Position numbers and translations under genes: made by a program. DNA of 64,000 nucleotides from Arachidicoccus ginsenosidivorans (GTDB lineage Bacteria > Bacteroidota > Bacteroidia > Chitinophagales > Chitinophagaceae). The stretch covers positions 3,162,001-3,226,000 of the forward strand of contig NZ_CP042434.1 in NCBI RefSeq assembly GCF_007971385.1, written 5' to 3'. Below are positions 46,659 through 56,585 of this stretch, piece after piece (position 1 is the first letter of the stretch; each line of letters begins with the position of its first letter). The notes beneath the pieces were generated by a model. The model worked only from the letters and a program-made list of their open reading frames with translations. It did not search any database and was not told where the DNA came from.

Positions 46659-49337
46659 ATGGCAAAAACTAAAGGTGAAACACCCTTAATGCAGCAACAC
46701 CGGGAAATCAAACAAAAATATCCCGATGCAATTCTGCTATTCAGGGTAGGAGATTTTTATGAAACCTTCGGACAGGACGCTGTCAATGCAGCCAGGGTAC
46801 TGGGTATTACGCTGACCAAGCGTAACAGTGGCAATCCCGATGCCATGGAGCTCGCGGGATTCCCGCATCATGCCCTGGATGCTTATTTGCATAAACTGGT
46901 TAAGGGTGGCTACCGGGTAGCAGTCGTGGATCAGTTGGAAGATCCAAAGGCTGCCAAGGGGATTGTCAAAAGAGGGGTAACAGAGCTGGTGACACCCGGT
47001 CTGGCGGTTGATGATAAGCTATTGGAAAACGGCAGCAATAACTTTTTAGCCGCCATCCATTATACGCCCCACGAGATGGGGGCCGCTTTTTTAGATATTT
47101 CTACTGGTGAGTTTTTTGTGGCCGAGGGAAGTGGAGAATACATTGAAAAATTAGTACAGTCCCTTAGACCAGCAGAGATCATCTATCAGCGCAGCCACCA
47201 GAAAATATTAAAAGAACAGTTTGGAACCGACATCTTCACTTATACTTTAGAGTCCTGGATTTTTGAACTGTCCTTTGCAAAAGAGGCGCTTTTAAAACAT
47301 TTTCAGGTCCATAGCCTCAAAGGCTTCGGGATCGACCAATTGGATAGTGGCATCATTGCAGCAGGGGCAATCCTTTATTACCTGAAAGAAACCCAGCATC
47401 CGGATCTGGATCATATTACCCAGATTCAACGCATTGAAAAGGACGATTTTCTTTGGATGGATCGTTTTACGATTCGTAATCTGGAACTGTTGCCTGCCGG
47501 CAGGCAGGCCGGGGAGCAATGCCTGTTACAGGTACTGGACAATTCCCGCACCGCTATGGGGGCCAGGCTCTTGAAAAGATGGCTGATTATGCCACTCATT
47601 GATCTAAGCAAGATCCAGCAGCGCTTATCTAGTGTAGAAGCCCTGGTTCTCAGCCCCGACACCTTACAATCTTTGCAAAATTTGCTCTCCGGATCTGGCG
47701 ATCTGGAACGCCTGGCCAGCAAAGTCGCTATGAAAAGAGTAGGCCCCAGAGAAGTGGTACAACTAGCCAGTAGTCTGGAGGTCTGTCAGCAGGTACGATC
47801 GCTTTTGGAAGGCCAAAAAGATCCGCTGCTTGGTAGTCTGTCGGGACAGTTGACGCCACTGGAAGAAATCAGAGAAAAAATTTGCCGGGAATTGGTGGCT
47901 GAGCCGCCTGCGCAGGCCTCAAAAGGAGGTATTGTTGCACCAGGTGTATCCAGCGAGCTGGATGAACTCAGAGAGATATCCGCTAATGGCAAAAGCTATC
48001 TGGAAGCCATGCAGAAAAGAGAAGCGGAGGCCACAGGCATTTCTTCTTTAAAAGTGGGCTTCAATAACGTATTTGGCTATTATCTGGAAGTGACTAATCT
48101 GCATAAAGATAAAGTCCCTGACAACTGGATCCGTAAACAGACGCTGGCCAGTGCCGAAAGATATATAACAGAAGAGTTAAAAGGGTACGAAGAAAAGATA
48201 ACCGGTGCTCAGGAGAAAATAGCCGTATTGGAAAGCCAGATCTATACGCAATTATTAGAAGTGCTTGCCGGTCATACCCGTAGTCTGCAAGTCAATGCGC
48301 AGTTATTGGCCACGCTTGATTTATTGGGGACTTTTGCCAGTAATGCATTAAAATATAATTACCATAAGCCGACCTTACACAAAGGCACAGGTTTACATTT
48401 GAAAGAAAGCCGTCATCCGGTCATAGAAAGGCATCTGCCACCTGGAGAACCTTATGTTTCCAATGATATTGTACTGGACGCCGATAACCAGCAGATTATT
48501 ATTTTGACGGGTCCTAATATGAGTGGTAAAAGTGCACTTTTGCGCCAGACGGCCCTGATCACACTCATGGCACATATGGGTAGCTTTGTGCCGGCTAGTC
48601 AGGCAGAAGTCCCCTTGACCGATAAGATCTTCACGCGTGTAGGGGCCAGTGATAACCTGAGTGGCGGTGAAAGTACTTTTATGGTAGAAATGAACGAGAC
48701 GGCAAGTATTATTAATAATATTTCTACCAGGAGCCTCATTTTGCTCGATGAGATCGGCCGGGGTACATCCACCTATGACGGGATCTCTATTGCCTGGAGC
48801 ATTGTAGAGTATTTGCATGGGGCTGCTGGAAAACCAAAGACCTTGTTTGCCACCCATTATCATGAGCTCAATGACCTGGAGTCTTATTTACCCAGGGTCA
48901 AAAACTATCATATCACCAATAAAGAAATCGGCCATAAGATTATTTTCCTTCGTAAACTGGCACCCGGAGGTAGTACCCATAGCTTTGGTATCCATGTAGC
49001 AAAGATGGCCGGCATGCCGCCATCTCTGACAGACAGAGCCACAGAAATCTTAAAACAGCTGGAGCTGAAAAGAGATGACGACGGATTAGGTGGTAGTGTT
49101 TCCAACTTAAACAGTCATGAAGAGGGTAAAACAGAAGGGGCTAGGATGCCGAGCGTTCAAACTGCTTCGGAAGGCTTGAAAAAAGCGAATGCGCCGCATT
49201 TACAACTGAGTATTTTTGATACGCATACGGAGGTTTTTGACCAGATCCGCAGTGCGCTTAATGAGATAAATATTAATGAGCTGACGCCGGTAGAGGCGTT
49301 GTTAAAACTCAATCAGATCAAGGGTTTGCTCAAATAA
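46659..49337 (+). CDS. mutS: DNA mismatch repair protein MutS
   Basis: 892 residues. Recognises mismatches and small loops and recruits MutL. Mismatch-binding domain start AILLFRVGDFYETFGQDAVN (Phe-x-Glu region), core lever and clamp, then the ATPase: Walker A GPNMSGKSALLRQ, Walker B LILLDEIGRGTSTYDG, and FATHYHELNDL. The C-terminal region has helix-turn-helix dimer contacts. A palindromic insert at 47491-47510 encodes PAGRQAG inside the connector region at about residue 280. The N-terminus (MAKTKGETPLMQQHREIKQK) is normal. Confidence 0.95.
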   Translation: MAKTKGETPLMQQHREIKQKYPDAILLFRVGDFYETFGQDAVNAARVLGITLTKRNSGNPDAMELAGFPHHALDAYLHKLVKGGYRVAVVDQLEDPKAAKGIVKRGVTELVTPGLAVDDKLLENGSNNFLAAIHYTPHEMGAAFLDISTGEFFVAEGSGEYIEKLVQSLRPAEIIYQRSHQKILKEQFGTDIFTYTLESWIFELSFAKEALLKHFQVHSLKGFGIDQLDSGIIAAGAILYYLKETQHPDLDHITQIQRIEKDDFLWMDRFTIRNLELLPAGRQAGEQCLLQVLDNSRTAMGARLLKRWLIMPLIDLSKIQQRLSSVEALVLSPDTLQSLQNLLSGSGDLERLASKVAMKRVGPREVVQLASSLEVCQQVRSLLEGQKDPLLGSLSGQLTPLEEIREKICRELVAEPPAQASKGGIVAPGVSSELDELREISANGKSYLEAMQKREAEATGISSLKVGFNNVFGYYLEVTNLHKDKVPDNWIRKQTLASAERYITEELKGYEEKITGAQEKIAVLESQIYTQLLEVLAGHTRSLQVNAQLLATLDLLGTFASNALKYNYHKPTLHKGTGLHLKESRHPVIERHLPPGEPYVSNDIVLDADNQQIIILTGPNMSGKSALLRQTALITLMAHMGSFVPASQAEVPLTDKIFTRVGASDNLSGGESTFMVEMNETASIINNISTRSLILLDEIGRGTSTYDGISIAWSIVEYLHGAAGKPKTLFATHYHELNDLESYLPRVKNYHITNKEIGHKIIFLRKLAPGGSTHSFGIHVAKMAGMPPSLTDRATEILKQLELKRDDDGLGGSVSNLNSHEEGKTEGARMPSVQTASEGLKKANAPHLQLSIFDTHTEVFDQIRSALNEININELTPVEALLKLNQIKGLLK
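47491..47510. repeat. GC-rich palindromic insertion element encoding PAGRQAG
   Basis: tgcctgccggcaggcaggcc, a nested palindrome, sits in frame in mutS where related proteins have a short variable loop. Its translation LPAGRQAG is a string known to occur as a mobile in-frame repeat in many Bacteroidota proteins. Confidence 0.65.
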
Positions 49338-49377
49338 ACAAATTAGAATATATTCACACAAAGTTAGAAAACTAAAA

Positions 49378-49950
49378 ATGATTAAATATACCACTGGATT
49401 TGTCGATAAATTAGAGGATATCTTAGAAGAATCTAAATACACTGTGCGCTATGAAAGAGGCAATTTTCAGAGTGGCTGGTGTTTGCTCGACCATAAAAGG
49501 GTGGTGGTGCTCAATAAGTTTTTAAATACGGAAGGAAGGGTTAATACACTGGTTGATTTGATTCCGCAGCTAAAAATTGATTATGATAAGCTGACGCTTA
49601 ACTCCCAGAAACTCTTTGATTTTCTGACAGAAAACCGGCTGGAGAAACTAGGCATTGAGCGTCCAAAAGAAGATAATGAGCATGAGGATAATGCTACGGC
49701 AGCTGACACTGAATCTAATACAGATAGCGAGACCCAAAGCGCAGATCAGCAGCCTGCGGAAAATCAAGGCAGCGAAAATGATGAAAATGATGAAAATGAA
49801 GTGGACTTAGCGCAAACGGACCCAGCGCCAGCCGCAGAAGATCAACTTTCTGAAAATCAGCCAGCCAGTGGCAACACTGATGCAGAAGCTGATTCGCAGG
49901 GAGATACGAAAGGAGATACTGATAAGCACACTGACCTTGAAAATCAGTAA
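49378..49950 (+). CDS. Conserved protein with acidic C-terminal tail
   Basis: 190 residues, 40 bases after mutS on the same strand. Residues 1-85 are a conserved Bacteroidota domain (YTTGFVDKLEDILEESKYTV, GWCLLDHKRVVVLNKFLNTE); I do not know its function. The remaining 100 residues are low-complexity Glu/Asp/Gln/Asn/Ala, probably disordered. Placement suggests co-transcription with mutS. No catalytic motif. Confidence 0.7.
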   Translation: MIKYTTGFVDKLEDILEESKYTVRYERGNFQSGWCLLDHKRVVVLNKFLNTEGRVNTLVDLIPQLKIDYDKLTLNSQKLFDFLTENRLEKLGIERPKEDNEHEDNATAADTESNTDSETQSADQQPAENQGSENDENDENEVDLAQTDPAPAAEDQLSENQPASGNTDAEADSQGDTKGDTDKHTDLENQ

Positions 49951-50070
49951 ATTAAAAATAAGTCTAAGGCTAAAGCATAGAGAATGGGTAATGAAGAATA
50001 AAGAATAAAGAATAACTTATTTGCATCAACCTAAAAAATAATGCATTTATAAATAATAAAATTAATCCAT

Positions 50071-50451
50071 ATGAATTTGATAGGCAATATTATCTGGTTG
50101 ATATTTGGCGGACTTTTAGTAGGCCTGGAATATTTTATTGGCGGTATTATTCTTTGTTTAACCATAATCGGTATTCCCTTTGGTTTGCAAAGTTTTAAAC
50201 TGGGGATTGCCTCCCTGGCGCCTTTTGGATTAAAAATTATAGATAAGGCCGCCATTAAGGGCAGCGCCCCAGGATGCCTTACCACCTTTTTAAATATACT
50301 TTGGATTTTATGTGGCGGGATCTGGATTGCACTGACCCATCTGGTATTCGGGGTAATATTATGTATTACCATTATCGGCATTCCTTTTGGCAGACAACAT
50401 TTTAAACTAATGAGCCTTTCTTTGATGCCTTTTGGTAAAGCACTGATTTAG
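50071..50451 (+). CDS. yccF: YccF-domain membrane protein
   Basis: 126 residues made of two homologous halves (1-55 and 62-126), each with NIIWLIFGG or NILWILCGG and a membrane segment ending ITIIGIPFG. Inner-membrane protein of unknown function. The duplication of the domain is family-typical. Spacing to the next gene is large; a terminator hairpin follows. Confidence 0.9.
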   Translation: MNLIGNIIWLIFGGLLVGLEYFIGGIILCLTIIGIPFGLQSFKLGIASLAPFGLKIIDKAAIKGSAPGCLTTFLNILWILCGGIWIALTHLVFGVILCITIIGIPFGRQHFKLMSLSLMPFGKALI

Positions 50452-50503
50452 ACAATTAGCACGGTTGTATTACAAGAAATGTCAAACTAACTTTTTATCC
50501 TTA

Positions 50504-50524
50504 AATGCGCTTTGCCGGCGCATT
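50504..50524 (+). terminator. yccF terminator
   Basis: aatgcgc 50504-50510 and gcgcatt 50518-50524, then attgttttatttt. A second small hairpin (aagcatg/catgctt, 50552-50574) lies between this and the next gene. Confidence 0.65.
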
Positions 50525-50719
50525 ATTGTTTTATTTTCCTATTTTTGGAGGAAGCATGCTATTTGATCATGCTTTGAATAAGTATTATCAAATAACACCC
50601 ATTCACAAATCACTCGGGATATCTGTAATCACCGGAATTGACGGCTACTTGGATAACTGTTTTAATTTCAAAGGGAGCGCAGATGTTCAGGATCATTTTA
50701 AAACATTTAAGGACGATCG

Positions 50720-53139
50720 ATGAAAACAAACCGTAAGATGCTCGCAGGCACCTGCTTGTTATTGGCATCAGTACTAACACTTCAGGCACAAAGCACCCGC
50801 GAATCTTTTGATAATGATTGGCAGATCCAATTGGATACGGCCAATATCTATGTGCCATCCAGATTAGAAAGCAAACCTTGGGTAAGCGTGCAATTACCCC
50901 ATGACTGGAGTATTGAACAACCTTTTGATCAGTATAGCCCCAGTACCAATGGGGGCGCATCACTCAGAGGTGGAACGGCCATGTACAAAAAAGAATTTAC
51001 CCTGCCAGCTTCAGATAAGGACAAACACCTTTTTATTGATTTTGACGGTGTGTATATGAACAGTACCGTTTGGATTAATGGGCATCAGCTCGGCACGCGC
51101 CCTAATGGTTACATCTCCTTTCAGTATGAACTCACTCCTTATTTAAAATTTGGTGCCAAAAATGAAATCAAGGTATTAGTGCACAATCATCAGCCTAATT
51201 CCAGATGGTATAGTGGCAGTGGTATTTACCGCAATGTCTGGCTGGAGAAAAAAGGAGATGTTTACGTAGAGCATTACGGCACATATATTACGACACCTGA
51301 AGTTTCCAGCAGTCAGGCTACGATAAAACTGCAAACCAAAGTCAAAAACACGCTGGACAGATCCGTTCCGGTAGAAGTCAAGACGGTAATTTTTGACGAT
51401 GATAAAAGAGTAGTAAAAATTCTAACCGATAAATTTACACTCGCGGCTGGCCAGCTATTGGAAAGAAGCAAAGAGGCACCTATCACTGCCCCTAAATTAT
51501 GGAGTCTGGAAACGCCACATCTATATAAGGCCGTAACAGAAGTTTACAGAGGTGGCAAAAAGGAAGATACGTACACCACCAGCTTTGGCATTAGAAGCTT
51601 CCATTTTGACAGGGAAAAAGGCTTCTTTTTAAATGGCAAATCCATAAAGATTATTGGGGTGTGTATGCATCATGATATGGGAGCTCTTGGAAGTGCTGTG
51701 AATTACCGTGCCATGGAGCGGCAGTTGCAGATTCTTAAAGACATGGGGATAAACGGGATCAGAACCTCGCATAACCCCCGGCACCTGAGTGGTTGGAGCT
51801 CTGTGACAAGATGGGCTTTATCGTCATGGATGAAGCGTTTGATATGTGGAAGAAAAAGAAAAACAATTTTGACTATCATTTGTATTGGGATCAGTGGTAC
51901 CATAAAGACCTGGTAGATCAGGTGCTCAGAGACCGCAATCATCCCAGTGTATTTATCTGGAGCATCGGCAATGAGATCCCAGAGCAATGGGGAGGAGATA
52001 AGGATACGTCAGGTCGTAATATTACCAGAGCATTGACCCATATTATAGACAGTTTGGACAACCGGCCGACAACTGCTGCCTTGAATGATCCCAAAAAAGA
52101 CAATAATATTGCCCGTACCGGAAAACTGGGATTGATTGGTGTCAATTATCATCATAAGGGCTGGGCGAATTTGCCAAAGGAATTCCCTGGACAGAAATTT
52201 ATACTGACAGAAACTGTGTCATCACTGCAATCAAGGGGCGAATATTTACAACCTTCCGATTCAATCAGACGTTGGGCAGGTTTTACCAAAGAAAAAAATG
52301 GGGGAACACCAGATTATATCTGCTCCGCCTATGACAACAGTTCTGCCCCCTGGGGATCTACCCATGAGGAAACCCTGAAAGAATTACTCAAATATCCTTT
52401 TTTGAGCGGTATGTATATTTGGACCGGATTTGATTATTTAGGCGAACCGACTCCTTATCCATTCCCTGCCAGAAGTTCCTATTTTGGTATTGTAGATCTG
52501 GCAGGTTTCCCTAAAGATGTCTATTATCTTTATCAGAGCCTGTTTACGGATAAAGATGTGTTGCATGTTTTCCCCCATTGGAATTGGAAACCCGGTCAAA
52601 AGATCGATATCTGGGCCTATTATAATCATGCAGACGAAGTAGAACTATTGCTTAATGGTAAGTCTCTGGGTGTCCGTAAAAAGACGGGAGATGACCTGCA
52701 TGTGGCCTGGGACAGTATTCCATTTGTGGCAGGCACCTTAAAAGCCATTTCCAGAAAAAATGGCAAGATTGTTAAGGTAACGGAAATCCATACAGCAGGT
52801 AAGCCGTACAAACTGATCGCAACTGCTGACCGTTCTACTTTACAGGCGGATAACCATGATTTATCCTTTGTCAAAATTCAGGTAGAGGATCAAAATGGCA
52901 ACCTGGTGCCTTATGCAGATAATTTGCTGCATTTCTCCCTTAGCGGGGATGGGGAAATCGCTGCTCTGGATAATGGTAAAGAGACGGATCTCAGGCCTTT
53001 CAGTGATAAAGAAGCGCGGAGTGCCTATAACGGCTTGGGCCTTGCCATCATTAAAGCGCATAATAGTAAAAGCAATCTAAAATTGACAGTGACCAGTGAA
53101 GGCCTGCAGCCTGCTACCGTAGACATCGAAGTTAAATAA
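50720..53139 (+). CDS. Glycoside hydrolase family 2 protein, beta-galactosidase type (frame break)
   Basis: 806 residues after restoring one C at the C-run 51775-51779 (HNPPAPEWLELCDKM). Signal peptide (CLLLASVLTLQAQ), sugar-binding jelly-roll (residues 25-190), Ig-like domain, TIM barrel: GVCMHHDMGALGSAVNYRAM, GIRTSHNPP, acid/base Glu in FIWSIGNEIPEQW, nucleophile Glu in FILTETVSSL, then a C-terminal Ig-like DUF4982-type region. Periplasmic or outer-membrane hydrolase of beta-galactosides or similar. A decayed second copy fragment lies at 54918. Confidence 0.9.
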
Positions 53140-53165
53140 AATAAGCGTTGGATAGAACAAGCACA

Positions 53166-53207
53166 AATAATATAAAAGCCCCGATCAGTCGGGGCTTTTA
53201 TATTATT
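53166..53207. terminator. Bidirectional terminator after the GH2 gene
   Basis: Perfect 19-bp arms 53166-53184 and 53189-53207 around a 4-base loop (tcag), with A-rich and T-rich outer halves. Serves the convergent GH2 and RloB-remnant genes. Confidence 0.85.
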
Positions 53208-53212
53208 TGCTT

Positions 53213-53428
53213 TTATAACCCTTTTACACTGAAAGGATCGGATCCCTTGTTTTTTGGTCTTTTTAGAGGTATTATTTCTATCAGCCCATTATCATTAAAA
53301 AGTTCAGAGTGGCTTAAGTCCTCTAAATATTTTTTTTCTGTCACGGTTCCTTCATATAAGAGAACATATAACTTCTCAGCATCCATAAATCCTCCAATTC
53401 GAATTAGTGGTATCGGGTCTCTAGGCAT
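53213..53428 (-). CDS. Truncated RloB-like protein
   Basis: 71 residues. KLYVLLYEGTVTEKKYLEDL resembles the start of RloB effectors (CEGxxTExxYF type), but the rest of the ~200-residue domain is missing and the frame stops at 53213 directly before the terminator. It follows the ATPase stop by 11 bases on the same strand, so it is the expected partner gene, truncated. I treat it as a partial or inactive gene. Confidence 0.6.
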   Translation of the reverse strand: MPRDPIPLIRIGGFMDAEKLYVLLYEGTVTEKKYLEDLSHSELFNDNGLIEIIPLKRPKNKGSDPFSVKGL

Positions 53429-53439
53429 TTAAATCTTTT

Positions 53440-54798
53440 TTATGGCAATATTGTTAAATTATTTCGATTTCCTAATTTAGGCACTCCTTTATATCTACCC
53501 AGTAAGTAGTCTCTCCTTAATTCTTTATCGAATCGAATATTATAGTCTTCCAAAGAATGCAAATGGCTGCCACCTTTTTTATCTTTAACGATAAACCAAA
53601 TCTCATCCTTTCTTAATAATTTTTGCGTAAATAATATTGATTCGTGACTGGCGACAATAAATTGACTGTTTATGCCTTCGCATTTATCTAAAAAGAAATC
53701 CATTAAATCATACACTAAATTTGGATGCAAGCTTCTTTCAAGTTCATCGACAATAAATACATTGTTCCCTTTGAATAGATCAATCATTAAGGGGATTAAG
53801 TCCATAATTCGTCTTGTTCCATCTGATTCATCTCTTAAATCAAATAATTCATGGCCGCCACCAGTAATCTCATGCTTTGTTTTCAGGATTTTTGCCGCTA
53901 ATTTGTCAGGTTGTTTTTTCAAAATGATATAATATTTATCATCTTGTGGATTTGATAGAAAGGCACTTGTTTTTTCTGATTTCTTACTTAATAATTCTGC
54001 TTTGATATCTTCTTTTAAGTCTTCTGGTACATCAATTTTGTCGAATGATATTTCCTTAAGATCGATTCCGTTAATACCTGTATCAAAATAATCAAGCATT
54101 TCAGTAAATAAATTCTGCAAATCCGTATTTTCAAACAGTTTAAATGAATTTTCTTTATTTTTGGAACTAGGGTAAATTACGGTTAATGCATTTTGAAACC
54201 AATCAATAATATTTAAGAGGTCTTCAATATTGCTGACATGTTCTGTAATATTGCTATTCCTTATCTGTGTTAGAAATAATTGATTACGTGGAGTGCTCTT
54301 GGCGGTAAATTCAATAAATTGATTTTCTTCTTTCTTATTTAATTTTTTAAAATAACTTAAATCAAATCCTTTTACTGTTTCGCGTTCAAATATTTTTGTT
54401 TCGGATGTTTTTGTTATCTCAAAGAGCCATTCCTCTTTAATTTCGGTGGAATTGAAAACAAAACCATAGGCATAATTTTTATTTTTATGTTGGATTTCGT
54501 ATTCAAACCTTGAATCAGCATTGGCTGCATTTTTATCCAATTTGAATGATTCAAAACTGATTGGTTGTTCGGCCTTAGTTCCCTTCAATATCAGATTTTT
54601 ACCAAATTCAATTGCCTTTATTAGGTTTGACTTACCCGATGCATTTGCCCCATAAATTACTGCTGACTTAAGAACCGTTAATCCATTAACGGGTGATGAT
54701 TTATGTTGCGCTTTAAGCGTGCCTCTACCTGGGATTAAAGAGAATATTTGTCGTTCATTAAAAGACAGGAAATTCTCTACTGAGTACCTAATCAGCAT
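53440..54798 (-). CDS. RloA/AAA_15-like ATPase (defence-type)
   Basis: 452 residues. MLIRYSVENFLSFNERQIFS start, Walker A GANASGKSN at residues 54-62, signature and Walker B VFIVDELERSLHPNLVYDLM, then FIVASHESILFTQ (H-loop). Like RloA in RloA-RloB anti-phage modules and the ATPase at 31261-32589 in layout; the partner here is truncated. The low GC content and dead neighbouring gene mark an accessory insertion. Role in defence is inference. Confidence 0.75.
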   Translation of the reverse strand: MLIRYSVENFLSFNERQIFSLIPGRGTLKAQHKSSPVNGLTVLKSAVIYGANASGKSNLIKAIEFGKNLILKGTKAEQPISFESFKLDKNAANADSRFEYEIQHKNKNYAYGFVFNSTEIKEEWLFEITKTSETKIFERETVKGFDLSYFKKLNKKEENQFIEFTAKSTPRNQLFLTQIRNSNITEHVSNIEDLLNIIDWFQNALTVIYPSSKNKENSFKLFENTDLQNLFTEMLDYFDTGINGIDLKEISFDKIDVPEDLKEDIKAELLSKKSEKTSAFLSNPQDDKYYIILKKQPDKLAAKILKTKHEITGGGHELFDLRDESDGTRRIMDLIPLMIDLFKGNNVFIVDELERSLHPNLVYDLMDFFLDKCEGINSQFIVASHESILFTQKLLRKDEIWFIVKDKKGGSHLHSLEDYNIRFDKELRRDYLLGRYKGVPKLGNRNNLTILP

Positions 54799-54819
54799 AA
54801 TTTATTGAATGTTTTAATG

Positions 54820-54827
54820 CAAATGTA
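54820..54827 (-). promoter_or_regulatory. -7 box of the RloA-like gene
   Basis: Minus-strand TACATTTG, 21 bases before the ATG. Confidence 0.5.
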
Positions 54828-54917
54828 GTGATTTTTTCACAATTGATTATTTATTTGAGTATTTATCTTACAGGAATTTATTGACGTTTTTTATGTTTTT
54901 ACTAATGGTGATAAAAG

Positions 54918-55165
54918 GAGGGAGCACCAGATTATGTCTGCTCCGCCTATGACAACAATTCTGCCCCCTGGAGATTAATCCATGAGTAGAATTTAAATTT
55001 GAAGGGGTTACTCAACTTACCTTTTTTGGGCAGTAGGTGTGTTTGGACAGGATTTGTTTATGTTGACGAACTTACTCTCTATCCGTTCCCAACCAGAAAT
55101 TCCTATTTTGGAATTGTGGATCTGGCTAGTTTCCTCAAAGATGTCAATTATCTTTAAGTTTCAGG
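54918..55165 (+). pseudogene. Dead fragment of a second GH2 gene
   Basis: The stretch aligns with 52302-52530 of the GH2 gene: stretches such as caccagattat, tgctccgcctatgacaaca and ttcctattttgg agree exactly, with many substitutions, small indels and stops. It therefore derives from a GH2 paralogue or a duplication. Both ends are missing. It adjoins the RloA-like insertion. The rest of 54828-55218 holds nothing else I can support. Confidence 0.8.
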
Positions 55166-55218
55166 TTGCATCTAGAATAAAGGATATTTCATCGGATATA
55201 TGTTGTAACAATTTTAAA

Positions 55219-55530
55219 TTAGATGACGACATTCTCCGCTTGATTTAAAATTTGAGGTCCAATATATTTATCTAAAGACTGCGGAGTAACAAGTTCTACT
55301 TTTCGACCTAGTAACTCTTCAAGAAAAAAGGAAAGATCCATAAAGTTGTCGAAATTTTTTTGCTCAGGTTTGAAAAAAACGAGCAAATCAACATCACTTT
55401 TTGCAGTGGGCGTACCATGGGCAAAGGAGCCGAAAAGGCTTATTTTTTCAACACCGAAAGCCTTAATTTTTAATCCGTTTAGCTTCAATAAAAGAAGTAA
55501 TTGATCCTTATTTTGAATATTATGTTTCAC
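55219..55530 (-). CDS. MNT-type nucleotidyltransferase (orphan)
   Basis: 103 residues from GTG 55530 (VKHNIQNKDQLLLLLKL), the family-like start; an ATG at 55608 would add 26 residues. Minimal nucleotidyltransferase signature GSFAHGTPTAKSDVDLLVFF (G-S-x-x-x-G...S-D-x-D) is intact. MNT proteins usually form toxin-antitoxin pairs with a HEPN protein, which AMPylates or is neutralised; no HEPN gene is adjacent (downstream is the dead GH2 fragment). So either orphaned or working alone. Confidence 0.7.
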   Translation of the reverse strand: MKHNIQNKDQLLLLLKLNGLKIKAFGVEKISLFGSFAHGTPTAKSDVDLLVFFKPEQKNFDNFMDLSFFLEELLGRKVELVTPQSLDKYIGPQILNQAENVVI

Positions 55531-55760
55531 TATATAAAGATATGAAATATTTGAATTATCTTCACCTAGAATGTTACAGGGAATTCTATTGTCCCCAATC
55601 ACACACACATATATAATATATATGACAGCTTTGTCAAAGTGGAAGTTTTAGAATCTAAGGGATAATTTATTTTGATTAGGATATGAGTAATTTGGTTAAG
55701 GACTTATAATTAATAAATTTTGTTAAAAAGTGGCTTTAGCGTGTTCGTTTTTAATTAATT

Positions 55761-56240
55761 TCAATCTAATCGATATACAAATTCCTCAATTTCTGCCTGG
55801 CGCGCATTGGCAAATCCAGTGTCACTACCTGTTTTGAAAAACCCATTGTTGAGCAGTACTTTTTGCGAACCGATGTTATCAAAAGCAGTCCGCCCAAATA
55901 TGGGCCGCATTCTTTCCTGGATTAGAAATAGTTCAAGTGCTTTAGTTGCTATACCTTTTCCCCAGTATTTACGGTTGATCCAATAAGTGATTTCTGCGTC
56001 TCCTTGTATCTCAAATTTAGAAATACTGCCCACAATTTTGTCCATGATAAAAATGGTTTTCATGTTGATAGTGGGATCGGATAACAGGGGAGTATACTTT
56101 TGCATATAGGCCTCTTTATCTGTAGGATCCTTGGCTGTAAAAGCAGCCATATTTCCAGCCACCTGATCTAACTGAAATTTGAAAAACTGATCCAGGTCTG
56201 CTAGCTTGGACGGGTGAAGTTGTAGCTCGTAGGAGGGCAT
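55761..56240 (-). CDS. GNAT acetyltransferase
   Basis: 159 residues. MKTIFIMDKIVGSISKFEIQ (beta strands), then acetyl-CoA loop IDYW-type ITYWINRKYWGKGIATKALE, matching the RimJ-like Gcn5 fold with R/Q-x-x-G-x-G/A as YWGKGIAT, and RTAFDNIGSQKVLLNNGFFK. Substrate not predictable; this is a common family in amino-acyl or antibiotic acetylation. It carries a separate promoter. Confidence 0.85.
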   Translation of the reverse strand: MPSYELQLHPSKLADLDQFFKFQLDQVAGNMAAFTAKDPTDKEAYMQKYTPLLSDPTINMKTIFIMDKIVGSISKFEIQGDAEITYWINRKYWGKGIATKALELFLIQERMRPIFGRTAFDNIGSQKVLLNNGFFKTGSDTGFANARQAEIEEFVYRLD

Positions 56241-56278
56241 ATGATGGCCTTTATGAATAGGTGCAATATCGCAAAAAA

Positions 56279-56286
56279 CAAATATA
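56279..56286 (-). promoter_or_regulatory. -7 box of the GNAT gene
   Basis: Minus-strand TATATTTG, 38 bases before the ATG. Confidence 0.45.
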
Positions 56287-56380
56287 ACATTTAATCTTTG
56301 TTTCCCCAGATAGTAAATTGATGCGTTATATGAATGCGCCTAATAATATATAAGCAGACTACAGACAGTACTATAGTGCC

Positions 56381-56448
56381 ATTTAACGTTTATAATCCGC
56401 CAAAAGTCCTTTTTTTTTTCGACTTTTGGCGGATTATAAACGTTAAAT
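56381..56448. repeat. 28-bp perfect inverted repeat with poly-T loop
   Basis: Arms 56381-56408 and 56421-56448 are exact complements; the 12-base loop is nearly all T. It lies in the 345-base gap between the GNAT and glutamine-amidotransferase genes, where I see no gene. Longest stem of the window. Confidence 0.9.
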
Positions 56449-56585
56449 GTGTTAACATTATAATGATGTTATTCCTTCGGAATGGTTGTGGAAGCAGCGC
56501 CATAATTAATTTGAACCCAAAATTTATAAAAATTATGTGGGTATATTATCCATCAATCCGCGTGTAAAAAACGATTCAATTTTTG

